The notes: a model not told the origin generated them from the letters alone. A DNA stretch of 64,000 nucleotides from Cryobacterium mannosilyticum (GCF_004402705.1 NZ_SOFM01000009.1:1-64000); one strand, 5' to 3'; counted from the first letter of the stretch, positions 16,445 to 24,177 are shown. Numbers and translations: made by a program.

Positions 16445-17137
16445 ATGGCGGCGAAGCGACAATGCAAAGGCACAGTCGGCGGGGCAAAGAATCCCAACAA
16501 GGGAAAGCCATGCCGCAAGTGGGCGATTTCGGGCAGCGACTTCTGTGCCGTGCACGGAGGGTCAATCAAGATTGCTACTGCGACGGCGGCTGATCTTCAG
16601 AACCGCTGCAAGGCTCACTCGTCTCGTACCGGCGAGCAGTGCAAGAAGTCGGCCATTCGCGGCGGCACAGTTTGCAAGACGCATGGCGGCTCGTCTGGGC
16701 ATGTCGCAAACAAGGCGCGCCAGCGGCTGTTAGAACTTGCAGAGCCTGCTGTCGTGCAGCTGAATAGCATTCTGACTGCGCAGGGCACTTCGGACAGCGA
16801 CCGACTGCGTGCCATCCAGATGGTGCTCGACCGCACAGGCTCAGGCCCAGGGGTGAACGTGGAAGTCGAAGTGAAGCCGTGGGAGGTCACCATGCAGCAC
16901 GTCTTCTCCCAAGGCGTACAGATCAACCGTGCCGTGCCCGAGGCGCTTCTCGCGCAGATGGGTGAACTTCCTGCCTACGCCACGACAGATGCTGCCTTCC
17001 TGAACGTCGAGGATGCTGAGGTTATCGAAGACGAAAATAACATTCCTCGCATCATTCCGGGGAAGCTTCTTGGCGAGAGGGCACACGTTCGAGGCTCAGC
17101 AGAACCTCCCCGACGCAGGCAGAAAGATACACCGTGA
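16445..17137 (+). CDS. HGG-motif zinc-binding protein, possible small-terminase-like packaging factor
   Basis: The 230-residue basic protein carries two related Cys/His modules: CKGT...NKGKPCRKWAI...FCAVHGG and CKAHSSRTGEQCKKSAIRGGTVCKTHGG. A helical region (LLELAEPAVVQLNSILTAQGTSDSDRLRAIQMVLDRTG) follows that resembles the phage small-terminase-like family with HGG fingers. If so, it would recognise the element's DNA for packaging by a helper phage's large terminase. I see no ATPase in the element. The start ATG 16445 is used because the longer frame overlaps the previous gene. The GTG of the next gene overlaps its stop. Confidence 0.65.
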   Translation: MAAKRQCKGTVGGAKNPNKGKPCRKWAISGSDFCAVHGGSIKIATATAADLQNRCKAHSSRTGEQCKKSAIRGGTVCKTHGGSSGHVANKARQRLLELAEPAVVQLNSILTAQGTSDSDRLRAIQMVLDRTGSGPGVNVEVEVKPWEVTMQHVFSQGVQINRAVPEALLAQMGELPAYATTDAAFLNVEDAEVIEDENNIPRIIPGKLLGERAHVRGSAEPPRRRQKDTP

Positions 17138-17283
17138 ACGAACCGCGCTCACCCGCTGGCCGACAGACAGGCGAATTCTCGCCAGAGCCGACCCCAAAGC
17201 CAGTGCCAAATCCCAAAGACCTTGTGCCGCCAAACGAATCCAGACGTGGCATGTCAGGCCACTGGCCGGATGTCAAAGAATGA
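17134..17283 (+). CDS. Small proline-rich protein (49 aa), coupled to neighbours
   Basis: A GTG overlaps the previous TGA (GTGA) and the ORF runs to a TGA whose ATGA contains the next start. The product MNEPRSPAGRQTGEFSPEPT... is proline-rich and likely unstructured. The two exact four-base overlaps are the main support that it is a real gene. Function is unknown. Confidence 0.5.
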   Translation: MNEPRSPAGRQTGEFSPEPTPKPVPNPKDLVPPNESRRGMSGHWPDVKE

Positions 17284-17462
17284 GCGATGACGCCTCTAAC
17301 CTCAGTACATGGCGGCATCGAACGATTGAGTCGCGGCACGTCGCCACTGCACCTGGCTGTCCGAACAGTCCACACGGAATGGCACGCTGCGAATGCCGAA
17401 CGTTTCCGTTGCATCGAGACTGCATTCGTTTCCTCGAAGAACAACAGGGCGAAGACTCGTAG
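17280..17462 (+). CDS. Small cysteine-containing protein (60 aa)
   Basis: This ORF starts in an ATGA overlap and encodes MSDDASNLSTWRHRTIESRH..., with cysteines in PGCPNSPHGMARCECRTFPLHRDC that could form a zinc knuckle. It ends with EEQQGEDS. Function is unknown. It is the last of four closely packed genes, followed by a 336-base gap. Confidence 0.5.
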   Translation: MSDDASNLSTWRHRTIESRHVATAPGCPNSPHGMARCECRTFPLHRDCIRFLEEQQGEDS

Positions 17463-17798
17463 TGCGCTCGGAGCGATCCCAGGATGCCCGCTGAGGCTCT
17501 AGCTTCGCGAGGTCGATAAACACCATTCACTGCGCTTGTCAGCGCCTCAGATGTCAATTCCGTGAGTGGGTCGCATAAAGATCGTGCGGGTATTATTATC
17601 GAAATATATCGAGGCCCGTTGGCACCACATCCCGCTCGATCAGCGTTGCAAGGACCGCGTCCGGAGGGAAAGCGCACCGGAAGTCCGAAGCGAATGTGGA
17701 CCCTGGCCGACTGATCCGCTGAAGCGCTCGCACTGTCGCAGACAAATCCGGCATTCACCTAGCCGGAAGTCCTCTGCGAGTGCGGATCGGTCACCATC
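17463..17798. other. 336-base gap in the element without a supported gene
   Basis: The stretch is more AT-rich than its surroundings around 17586-17615 (a run with GGTATTATTATCGAAATATATCG). A TATTAT there could be a -10 for the Xre gene, but no convincing -35 is placed upstream. Short frames in it lack ribosome-binding sites and recognisable motifs. I see no repeats. Confidence 0.4.
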
Positions 17799-18077
17799 GT
17801 GGCGCTCCCTCATCGGCGACAGCAGTTCGCCAAGTTCATTAACTTCCATGACCTCACTTACGCCGATGTAGCCAATGCTCTCGGTATGACCCGCAACGAG
17901 GTCTCGAATCTTGCCAAAGGCGCTCGTTACCCCAACCCTCGCGAGATCGACGGCATTGTCAAACTGTTTGGCGGCCTCCCAATCGAGGCCATGTTCGAGG
18001 CGGAGATGCTCAAGTACCGCGATGCCGAGTCGTGGCCTCCGAAGGGTGCCGGTTTTCGTCCTCCGAGGGCGTGGTGA
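17799..18077 (+). CDS. Xre/Cro-type helix-turn-helix regulator
   Basis: The 92-residue protein has one HTH domain in the first 65 residues (LTYADVANALGMTRNEVSNLAKGARYPNPREIDGIVKLFG), the classical Cro/C1 layout, and a short tail. In satellites such proteins switch between maintenance and induction. It heads the replication cassette and its TGA overlaps a GTG of the next small ORF. The GTG start is uncertain because no strong ribosome-binding site is seen. Confidence 0.75.
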   Translation: MALPHRRQQFAKFINFHDLTYADVANALGMTRNEVSNLAKGARYPNPREIDGIVKLFGGLPIEAMFEAEMLKYRDAESWPPKGAGFRPPRAW

Positions 18078-18184
18078 GCGTGGGCGGCGTCACCGAGGAC
18101 TGGGATATCGAGCCTGTGCCGGACGACATCGTGGACTGGTTCGCCGCCTTCTTGCGCGGAGCGGAGGCCGACGATGCCCGTTGA
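18074..18184 (+). CDS. Possible 36-aa acidic protein between Xre and prim-pol
   Basis: A GTG overlapping the Xre stop opens an ORF encoding MSVGGVTEDWDIEPVPDDIVDW and ending RGAEADDAR. Its end overlaps the prim-pol ATG by eleven bases. It may exist mainly to couple translation from the regulator to the replication gene. Very short, so confidence is limited. Confidence 0.4.
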   Translation: MSVGGVTEDWDIEPVPDDIVDWFAAFLRGAEADDAR

Positions 18185-20189
18185 CGCCGTTGACGCCGTT
18201 GTCACTCTTGACAACCTCGAGGCGTGGGTGGCAGCCGGGTGGTCGATCTTCCCATGTCACAGCATCCGAGACGGTGCGTGTTCCTGCGGTAAAAGTGACT
18301 GTGGCAGTCCTGGAAAGCACCCGCGGACATTCAACGGCGTGAAGGGCGCCAGCAAAGATATCGAGGTAGTCCTCGGATGGACGCGAAAGTTCCCTGCCTG
18401 CAACTGGGGCATGGCAACGGGCGAACCGTCCGGCGTCGTTGTGTTCGACATCGATGTGAAGAAAACCAATGGCTTCGAGTCCTTCGACGCGCTGCTTGTT
18501 GAGGCAGGCATCACAGCGCCGGAAAGCTTCACTGTTGCCACTGGTGGTGGAGGAAGGCACATATTCTTCAAGGCTCCAGATCGCCATATAAGAAACCGGG
18601 TGAACTTCCGCCCCGGGATCGATGTGCGCGGCGACGGAGGGTATGTCCTCTTGCCGGGATCAAACCACATCAGCGGAAGGACATACGTTCTCGAACAATC
18701 GACTGTTCTAGCCAATCTTCCGGACAAGCTTCTGTCGCTACTCGACTCGGGGACGAGCACATCAAATGCCAGCACTATTGCTGATTTGACGGTGGATCAG
18801 TTCATCGAAGGCGTCGAGGAAGGTGAGCGTGATGACAAACTGTTCAAGATGGCATGCAAGTTGCGTCGTCAAATGGGCGATCAGCGTGCCGCAATCACCT
18901 TGCTGGTGTTGACCGCTGCGGCCAACTCGAATCCGCCGTTTCTGGAGAAGGATGCCCTCAGGAAAATTGACCAGGCGTTCGCTCAGGATCACAGCGACTT
19001 GATCGACCTGGACAACATGCCGTTCGCGGCAATCAACGGTGAGTTGCCCGACTTCCTTGAAGATGCTGACCCGGCGTTTATCCGAGACGTGGCGAAAGGT
19101 GTTCGTGCTGCCGAGGTTCGCGATTCCGTGGCCCGAGTCCGCCGGGAAAAGCGCATAGCGAAGTATGGTGACGCCGCCGCCGTGGACGGCTTTGAGTTCA
19201 TGTTCGGTGAGATTGCTGAGGATGTTCCAGTGTGGGGCGACGGCGACGACCTTCTATGGACCGAGGGCGGTGGTCTGATGATTCCGTCAGACCAGGGTCT
19301 TGGTAAGTCATTCACAGCCCAGCAGATCACCCTTGGTCGGCTCGGCCTTGGGCCTGGAAATCTACTGGGTCTCACGCTGCACCGCCTCGCCGAAGACAAG
19401 ATCATCGTCTATCTGGCGCTGGACCGTCCGCGACAGATCGCGCGAAGTATGGCGCGGCTGTTCAAGACCGAGGCGGAACGGGCGATCGCCCGCCAGAGGC
19501 TGAGAATCTGGACGAAACCAGTCCCTGTGGATGTCCTCGGTGACACGCACGCCTTCGCGGACTGGCTGCAAGACACCTTTGGCTCGAACATCGGGGACGT
19601 CATTGTGGACAGCGTGAAGGACCTCACACCCGCCAATCTCTCGAACGGTGAGGTCGGTCAGGCGCTGGACATGGCGTGGAAGGAGTGCCGTGCCCGCGGC
19701 ATGAGCACCTTGCTCCTCCACCACGAGCGCAAGACCGGAAACGATGACTCCCGGGCTAATCGCCTACCGTCGCTTGACAACATCTACGGATCGGTGTGGC
19801 TGACCTCCGGCATGGATTCAGTGCTGCACATCCAAGGCAAGCAAGGTGCCAATATCGTGACCTACACGCACCTCAAGCCGATCATTGAGCTGGTCGACCC
19901 AATCGACGCCATGCATGACCAGGACAAAGGCCGCACGCATGTGATCGAGCTGACCAAGAAGCAGGGCGGTCCATCAGCCGACAAGGTTGAACAAGTGTTC
20001 GCGTTCGTGGCGAACCGCAGTGCCGGGGGAGAGGTTGTGACGGCTGCGGATGTCGAAGCGGCTACAGGACACGCGCCGGCATCAGTGCGTAGGTACATCA
20101 ATACGCTGCTTGTGAAGGAACGGATCGAGGAAGCGTCGCCCTACGTGAAGGCAACGGCGACACCCGCCACCTACCGTGCAAAGCCGTAG
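18174..20189 (+). CDS. Bifunctional primase-polymerase / RecA-fold helicase replication protein
   Basis: The 671-residue protein has an N-terminal AEP prim-pol domain (residues about 10-190). It carries a Cys-rich zinc loop (CSCGKSDCGSPGKHP), catalytic DxD (FDIDV, Asp92/Asp94) and the sxH-like GGRHIFF (His129). A middle linker leads to a RepA/KaiC-like ATPase with Walker A SDQGLGKS at about 372-379, Walker B VIVDSVKD, and LLLHHERK. The C-terminus resembles a winged helix. Such proteins start and drive autonomous replication of plasmids, integrative elements and satellites. The iteron array follows immediately, as expected for an origin recognised by this protein. Confidence 0.9.
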   Translation: MPVDAVDAVVTLDNLEAWVAAGWSIFPCHSIRDGACSCGKSDCGSPGKHPRTFNGVKGASKDIEVVLGWTRKFPACNWGMATGEPSGVVVFDIDVKKTNGFESFDALLVEAGITAPESFTVATGGGGRHIFFKAPDRHIRNRVNFRPGIDVRGDGGYVLLPGSNHISGRTYVLEQSTVLANLPDKLLSLLDSGTSTSNASTIADLTVDQFIEGVEEGERDDKLFKMACKLRRQMGDQRAAITLLVLTAAANSNPPFLEKDALRKIDQAFAQDHSDLIDLDNMPFAAINGELPDFLEDADPAFIRDVAKGVRAAEVRDSVARVRREKRIAKYGDAAAVDGFEFMFGEIAEDVPVWGDGDDLLWTEGGGLMIPSDQGLGKSFTAQQITLGRLGLGPGNLLGLTLHRLAEDKIIVYLALDRPRQIARSMARLFKTEAERAIARQRLRIWTKPVPVDVLGDTHAFADWLQDTFGSNIGDVIVDSVKDLTPANLSNGEVGQALDMAWKECRARGMSTLLLHHERKTGNDDSRANRLPSLDNIYGSVWLTSGMDSVLHIQGKQGANIVTYTHLKPIIELVDPIDAMHDQDKGRTHVIELTKKQGGPSADKVEQVFAFVANRSAGGEVVTAADVEAATGHAPASVRRYINTLLVKERIEEASPYVKATATPATYRAKP

Positions 20190-20193
20190 GGTT

Positions 20194-20425
20194 CGAGAAT
20201 CATGACCCGAGAATCACGGTTGTTTCACCACTTCGAGAATCATTCGGAGGATGGCCGTGATTCTCGGGTTCGCTCCTGTCTCGGAATGGCCCTCGATGCG
20301 CGACGTATCAACCAATTTCGAGAATCACAACCCGAGAATCATTCGAGAATCATCGGCTGAATCTCGAGAATCATCGCTGCGATTTACTTGTAAATCGCGC
20401 GTGATGATTCTCGGGTTGATTCTCG
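20194..20425. repeat. Ten iterons CGAGAATCA (seven direct, three inverted)
   Basis: Exact 9-mers CGAGAATCA occur at 20194, 20208, 20234, 20319, 20333, 20344 and 20365. The complement TGATTCTCG occurs at 20258, 20405 and 20417. Most are preceded by TT or CC. Spacings of 11-14 bases recur (20194/20208, 20319/20333/20344, 20405/20417). Arrays like this are bound by replication initiators or phage repressors. Confidence 0.9.
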
Positions 20426-20705
20426 CCCTGAGTGGAGGCGCGTAGCTAACCGATGGATGGTCAAAGCCATGGTCGGCTGATTCGGGTGCATTTCGACAAT
20501 CTCGCCCATTTCTAAGCACCTCGCGCGATGTCCATTCCGCACCAGCGCCGCTTTGGCTTGCTGTAGGCCACACGATGCCTACCGAGGCGACGTTGGTGCG
20601 AGGTCGAGGAAATATATCACCCTGCCTGTCGGTGCCTCAGATGCGCCCACGTCGCATGAAGTAAAACCCCAGATCAAACCCTATGTACAACAAACCGAGG
20701 GGTTA

Positions 20706-20738
20706 GTTGACACGAGGTCCCAGGTTGATATTGTCAAC
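20706..20738 (+). promoter_or_regulatory. Promoter with flanking inverted repeat upstream of 20783
   Basis: -35 TTGACA (20707-20712), a 16-base spacer and -10 TATTGT (20729-20734). GTTGACA (20706-20712) and TGTCAAC (20732-20738) are perfect inverted repeats, one over each promoter element. This suggests control by a dimeric repressor. It should drive the 20783-22012 genes. Confidence 0.5.
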
Positions 20739-20782
20739 TTTGTAATCGAACACATCTTCGAGACTCAAAGGATGAAAAGACA

Positions 20783-21103
20783 ATGATCGTTCAAGACCTC
20801 ATCGAGGCGCTTCAGGGCCTCAACCCCAGTGCCGAAGTACGCATCGCGTATCAGCCGAACTACCCACTGTGGTCACTTGCCCGAGGAGTTGCCGAAGGCG
20901 ACGAAGACGGCACGGCTGTTCACGCCTCGCCCGAGTGCAGTGAGTGCGGCGAAGACTCCGAGCACCTTGCCGGCTGTCCTGCCGAAGGCGAGCCCATCTC
21001 CGAGGCGGTGCCGGAAGGCGAAGCCGGGTTCGTCTACCTCACAGCGAGCGACGCTCGCAACGGCTACGCTTCGCCGTCGCTGTGGGAGGCCGCGAATGTC
21101 TAA
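20783..21103 (+). CDS. Element hypothetical protein with short Cys cluster
   Basis: The 106-residue acidic protein begins MIVQDLIEALQGLNPSAEVRIAYQPNYPLWS, a pattern seen in small phage and mobile-element proteins of unknown role. It later has PECSECGEDSEHLAGCPAEGE, possibly a metal site. It overlaps the next gene's ATG by eight bases. No domain is recognised. Confidence 0.65.
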   Translation: MIVQDLIEALQGLNPSAEVRIAYQPNYPLWSLARGVAEGDEDGTAVHASPECSECGEDSEHLAGCPAEGEPISEAVPEGEAGFVYLTASDARNGYASPSLWEAANV

Positions 21104-21389
21104 CCTCGATGCCTACTGGCACGCATACGCCGACACGCTCGCTCGCATCCGTACCGAGAAGCCCGATACCTTTTCCGCGCTGAAAGGCATACTCGATGCC
21201 TTCGAGCCGCCAAGTAGCGGTGACGCCTTCTTTCCAGACGCTGCCGACGACACGCTTGCCGATGCCCTCGAAGCCGCAGGCTGGCGCATCGAATTCCGCG
21301 AGGCGTCCTATGTCTACTACGCAAAGCACTCCAAGACCGGTGCCCGTCTGTCCTACTACGAGGGCGATCTGTTCGAGGGCATCCGATGA
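21096..21389 (+). CDS. Element hypothetical protein (97 aa)
   Basis: The protein MSNLDAYWHAYADTLARIRTEKPDTFSALKGILDAFEPP... has a helical N-terminus and a compact alpha/beta C-terminus (ALEAAGWRIEFREASYVYYAKHS). No family is recognised. It overlaps the gene before it and shares ATGA with the resolvase gene after it, so the three form one translational unit. Confidence 0.65.
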   Translation: MSNLDAYWHAYADTLARIRTEKPDTFSALKGILDAFEPPSSGDAFFPDAADDTLADALEAAGWRIEFREASYVYYAKHSKTGARLSYYEGDLFEGIR

Positions 21390-22012
21390 GGGTGATCGGA
21401 TATCTCCGAGTCAGCACCATCACTCAGGAGCATGGCCTCGACGCACAGCGGGCAAGCATCACCGCTGAGGCGAAGCGGCGAGGTTGGCAGGTGGAGTGGA
21501 TCGAGGACGCTGGCAAGTCGGGCAAGGACATCGACCGTCCCGGCATCACGGCTGCGCTCGCCATGCTGAAAGCGCGTGAGGCCGATGCCCTGGTCGTCGC
21601 GAAGCTGGATCGGCTGTCGCGTTCGCTGGCCGACTTCGCTCGATTGCTGGAGTCCGCAGCGAAGCAAGGCTGGAGCGTAGTGGCGCTTGACCTCGGCATC
21701 GACACGACAACGCCGACAGGCAAGCTGGTGGCGAATGTCATGGCGGCCGTTGCTCAGTGGGAACGCGAGACTATCGGCCTTCGCACCAAGGAAGCGCTCG
21801 CAGCCGCGAAAGCCAAAGGCGTGCATGTCGGCCGGCCTCAAGGTCAAGACCCTGCCGTTGTTCGGCGCATTCGCCGCTGGCGCAAGGCCGGCATGACCTA
21901 CCGCACGATCGCGGATCGCCTCAACGCTGATGCCGTGGTGCTGCCAGGCGGGGGAGCGAAGTGGCATCCGAACAGCGTTCGCACGATATGTGCACGGATG
22001 GCTCGAATTTGA
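21386..22012 (+). CDS. Small serine recombinase (resolvase/invertase family)
   Basis: The 208-residue protein has the catalytic serine at position 10 (GYLRVST). It also has QRASITAEAKRRGW, LVVAKLDRLSRSLADF, TPTGKLVANVMAAVAQWERETIGLRTKEAL and a C-terminal Hin-like helix-turn-helix (AVVRRIRRWRKAGMTYRTIADRLNADAV). It could resolve multimers of the replicating circle or invert a segment. It is distinct from the large integrase at the right end. It starts in an ATGA overlap. Confidence 0.9.
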   Translation: MRVIGYLRVSTITQEHGLDAQRASITAEAKRRGWQVEWIEDAGKSGKDIDRPGITAALAMLKAREADALVVAKLDRLSRSLADFARLLESAAKQGWSVVALDLGIDTTTPTGKLVANVMAAVAQWERETIGLRTKEALAAAKAKGVHVGRPQGQDPAVVRRIRRWRKAGMTYRTIADRLNADAVVLPGGGAKWHPNSVRTICARMARI

Positions 22013-22021
22013 TAGAATAGG

Positions 22022-22090
22022 TGGACCGGACGGGAGTTGAACCCGCGGAGGACACTGTCTAAGGGAGTCCCGCATACCAATGCCCGGCCC
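22022..22090 (-). tRNA. tRNA-like sequence, non-canonical
   Basis: Read on the minus strand, a 7-bp acceptor GGGCCGG/CCGGTCC (one G-U) and discriminator A enclose a D-like hairpin GCA-TTGGTA-TGC. A T-arm GCGGG-TTCAACT-CCCGT of normal size is also present. The anticodon arm is abnormal: GGAC pairs with GTCC, but the loop is too long. The usual bases 8-9 are missing and the variable region is about three bases. No amino acid can be assigned safely. It may be a decayed tRNA or a tRNA mimic. It lies between the resolvase gene and a strong terminator. Confidence 0.5.
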
Positions 22091-22099
22091 GAGCTTGAG

Positions 22100-22135
22100 A
22101 AAAGTCCCTAGGTTGCCCTAGGGGCTTTTCTTTTG
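22100..22135 (+). terminator. Strong Rho-independent terminator
   Basis: AAAAGTCCCTAGG (22100-22112) pairs with CCTAGGGGCTTTT (22117-22129) around TTGC, giving 13 pairs with one G-U. A further TTTT follows after C. It ends the rightward 20783-22012 unit. Its A/T symmetry may let it act on the other strand too. Confidence 0.85.
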
Positions 22136-22142
22136 CTACCTC

Positions 22143-22234
22143 CAATGTAGCACAAAAATGTCGGCCATGTGTCGCAATGTTCCCATTGCAACACTTGACA
22201 ATGTAGTCACATGGCATATGCTCTTACTTGGAGG
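22143..22234 (+). promoter_or_regulatory. Promoter and operator cluster of the 22240 gene
   Basis: -35 TTGACA (22195-22200), a 16-base spacer, -10 TATGCT (22217-22222) and GGAGG (22230-22234). A palindrome GCAATG-TTCC-CATTGC (22174-22189) lies just upstream of the -35. GCCATGTG (22164-22171) is mirrored by CACATGGC (22208-22215) inside the spacer. CAATGTAG repeats at 22143 and 22199. This density of symmetric sites suggests tight repression, probably by the encoded protein. Confidence 0.7.
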
Positions 22235-22239
22235 TCAAC

Positions 22240-23070
22240 ATGAGTGAACTAAAACCCACTGCGGCTGGCAAGCGTTCGAGGGGTAGAAGTCCGGCATACC
22301 CGGCTATCGGACTCGAAAAGGCGGTCCAGCGCGTTCGCCTGTTGTGGCTCAAAGACAAGCAGTACTCCGTGCCGGTATCCACAGTCGCCCCAATATGGGG
22401 CTATGCCAGTCTGAATGGCCCCGCCGCGCTGACTGTTTCGGCCTTGGTTAAGTTCGGCCTCGTGGATTCGGAAGGGTCGAAAGACGATCGCACGATCGCC
22501 GTTACGGACCTCGCGGTGCAGATCCTCAATCACCCAAGTTCCGACGCGCGACGCGAGTACTTGAAGGAAGCTGCGCTTCTTCCACCTATCCACGTAGAAA
22601 TGTGGGACTTGTATGGCGTGCACTTGCCGTCGGACGCCAACCTCTTGTGGAAACTGGTTCGCGAGCGCGGTTTCACTGACACTGGTGCTAAGGAGTTCAT
22701 CCGCGAGTACAGGGAGACCATCGCGTTCGCTGAGCTCGGTGTCGATGATGCCTCCGAGGCCGACCTGGAAGAGCCGCTGGACGACGTCGTCGAGATGGTA
22801 GACGTCGCAGTCCCCGAGGCTTTGCTTTCCCCGACGCGGCCTGGGTTGGGCGTCATTGCCGGATTCACCACTCCGGTGACCCTGGTAGACCCGAACTCTG
22901 CCACGCCGCTGATCCAGAACTATCCCATTCCGATCGCTCTTCAAGGGAGACCTCCAGTCATAGTGAGCGGGGCATTCCCATTGTCCGATGCTGAGTGGGC
23001 GCAGTTCACGGCGGTACTGGAGGCCATGCGCCCGGTTCTGGTTCAGACCGCCGGGAACCGTTCTGCGTAG
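22240..23070 (+). CDS. Winged-helix-like cargo protein of unknown function
   Basis: The 276-residue protein has a basic N-terminus (KRSRGRSPAYPAIGLEKAVQRVRLLW). A segment compatible with a winged helix follows (PVSTVAPIWGYASLNGPAALTVSALVKFGLVDSEG...RTIAVTDLAVQIL). The middle part is acidic, and the C-terminal part ends in IVSGAFPLSDAEWAQFTAVLEAMRP. I do not recognise a named family with certainty. It has its own strong, operator-rich promoter and stands apart from both element operons, as immunity, repressor or defence genes of satellites often do. Start ATG 22240 with GGAGG is preferred over the in-frame TTG at 22228. Confidence 0.7.
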   Translation: MSELKPTAAGKRSRGRSPAYPAIGLEKAVQRVRLLWLKDKQYSVPVSTVAPIWGYASLNGPAALTVSALVKFGLVDSEGSKDDRTIAVTDLAVQILNHPSSDARREYLKEAALLPPIHVEMWDLYGVHLPSDANLLWKLVRERGFTDTGAKEFIREYRETIAFAELGVDDASEADLEEPLDDVVEMVDVAVPEALLSPTRPGLGVIAGFTTPVTLVDPNSATPLIQNYPIPIALQGRPPVIVSGAFPLSDAEWAQFTAVLEAMRPVLVQTAGNRSA

Positions 23071-23168
23071 TAGCGGCAGGCGAGGAATAGTCTGGCACGG
23101 GCGTGGAGACCCGTTGGGCAAGCCTTGATCTACTACCGACTCGATGCTGAGCACCGTGGCTGGCAGGA

Positions 23169-24155
23169 TCAGTTAGCAGACTTCTTGAGGTTGCAGTAGA
23201 GGTGCGCTAGGGCCGAGTTCTCGCGTGTGTGGTTGCCTCCGCGCGACAGCGGCACGATATGGTCTAGCGTGGCGCTCCACGAGTCAGGATAGAGTACCTC
23301 GCGATTGACTTCGGCCCCGCAGATTTGGCACATCCATTCGTCCCGTTCGTAGACCTCTAGTGGGTCGAATCGGTCGATCTTTGCTTCCGCGCGTGCTCTC
23401 CTCTCATGTCTAGAAGTGTTGCTAGACACTCGCTTGCGCCGGTCCATTTCAGTGCGGTAGCGCGGAGACTGCATCGGTTCGCGGTACTTCGGCGCATCGA
23501 CCGGTACGGCTGCGTAGCATTCCCAGAAGAAATAGTCGATCGCATCTGGCTGCAGGTCAGTTATGCGTTCCCGACGCCACTCGCAGAGCACGCTTTGGAC
23601 CATGAACTTGTGTCCTAAAAAGTCTTCATGGCGTTGACCGGCTGGACTATGCGCGCCAATGACCAGCGAAGAACACCAGCCCTCTTCGGTCGCGCCCGCG
23701 ATGAATGCCTCGCCGGTCTCCACAAAGGAAACGATTATGCGAGAGGTGTAGTACTCGGAGGGCATTTCGGTCACTTGGAACATGGTCACAACGCCGTACC
23801 GCTCAACAATATCGCCGGGCATCGGGCCGTAACCTTCCCATTCAATTGGGAGAGGCTCGTCGGGTGCAGTCCGGAACACCCTCGGCCCGCTTGTTCGAGG
23901 GTTTGGTCGTGGACCGACCGTATCAAGCGCTGCCTCGATGCGGGCGGAGCTGATGGTTGCGCTTCCTCGCCCATAGCGCCGACGCAGGAGGCTATTGCAA
24001 TGCGACGAACAGACATGTCGATCGCGCTGTGCCCAATGCGCCTGGGGTGAGACTGGATTGCTGCATACGACGCAGGGTTCGCCTCCCTTGGCGCGCCCGT
24101 CCGGATGTTTCAGTGCCTCGTCCATGATGCGAAAATGTGCATCCTGATCTGCCAT
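23169..24155 (-). CDS. HNH endonuclease-like protein
   Basis: The 328-residue protein has an N-terminal zinc-type segment (EPCVVCSNPVSPQAHWAQRDRHVCSSHC) and an unassigned middle domain. Its C-terminal HNH module is YERDEWMCQICGAE, ATLDHIVPLSRGGNHTRENSALAHLYCN. All expected metal and catalytic residues are present. It could be a nicking or packaging nuclease, or a defence effector. Start ATG 24155 is preceded by AGGGGG, which favours it over the upstream start at 24185. It is the last gene of the leftward set. Confidence 0.85.
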   Translation of the reverse strand: MADQDAHFRIMDEALKHPDGRAKGGEPCVVCSNPVSPQAHWAQRDRHVCSSHCNSLLRRRYGRGSATISSARIEAALDTVGPRPNPRTSGPRVFRTAPDEPLPIEWEGYGPMPGDIVERYGVVTMFQVTEMPSEYYTSRIIVSFVETGEAFIAGATEEGWCSSLVIGAHSPAGQRHEDFLGHKFMVQSVLCEWRRERITDLQPDAIDYFFWECYAAVPVDAPKYREPMQSPRYRTEMDRRKRVSSNTSRHERRARAEAKIDRFDPLEVYERDEWMCQICGAEVNREVLYPDSWSATLDHIVPLSRGGNHTRENSALAHLYCNLKKSAN

Positions 24156-24177
24156 CGCAATACCCCCTGACAGCACA

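Larger units (their letters stand above)
20190..20782. other. 593-base noncoding region: candidate replication origin plus promoter
   Basis: The first 235 bases hold the iteron array, and an 8-bp perfect hairpin GCGATTTA-CTTG-TAAATCGC lies at 20379-20398. The last 80 bases hold a promoter with inverted repeats. The middle (20430-20700) shows no convincing gene. The location directly after the prim-pol gene supports an origin. Confidence 0.65.

Noticed and set aside
17566..17871. 101-codon frame upstream of the Xre gene
   Set aside because: Composition is non-specific, it overlaps the HTH gene in another frame and has no ribosome-binding site.
20194..20425. Possible CRISPR array
   Set aside because: Repeats are only 9 bases, occur in both orientations and are irregularly spaced. 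No cas genes are present. An iteron array explains them better.
20553..20786. 77-codon frame before the 20783 gene
   Set aside because: It has no good start or motif and overlaps the promoter/operator region.
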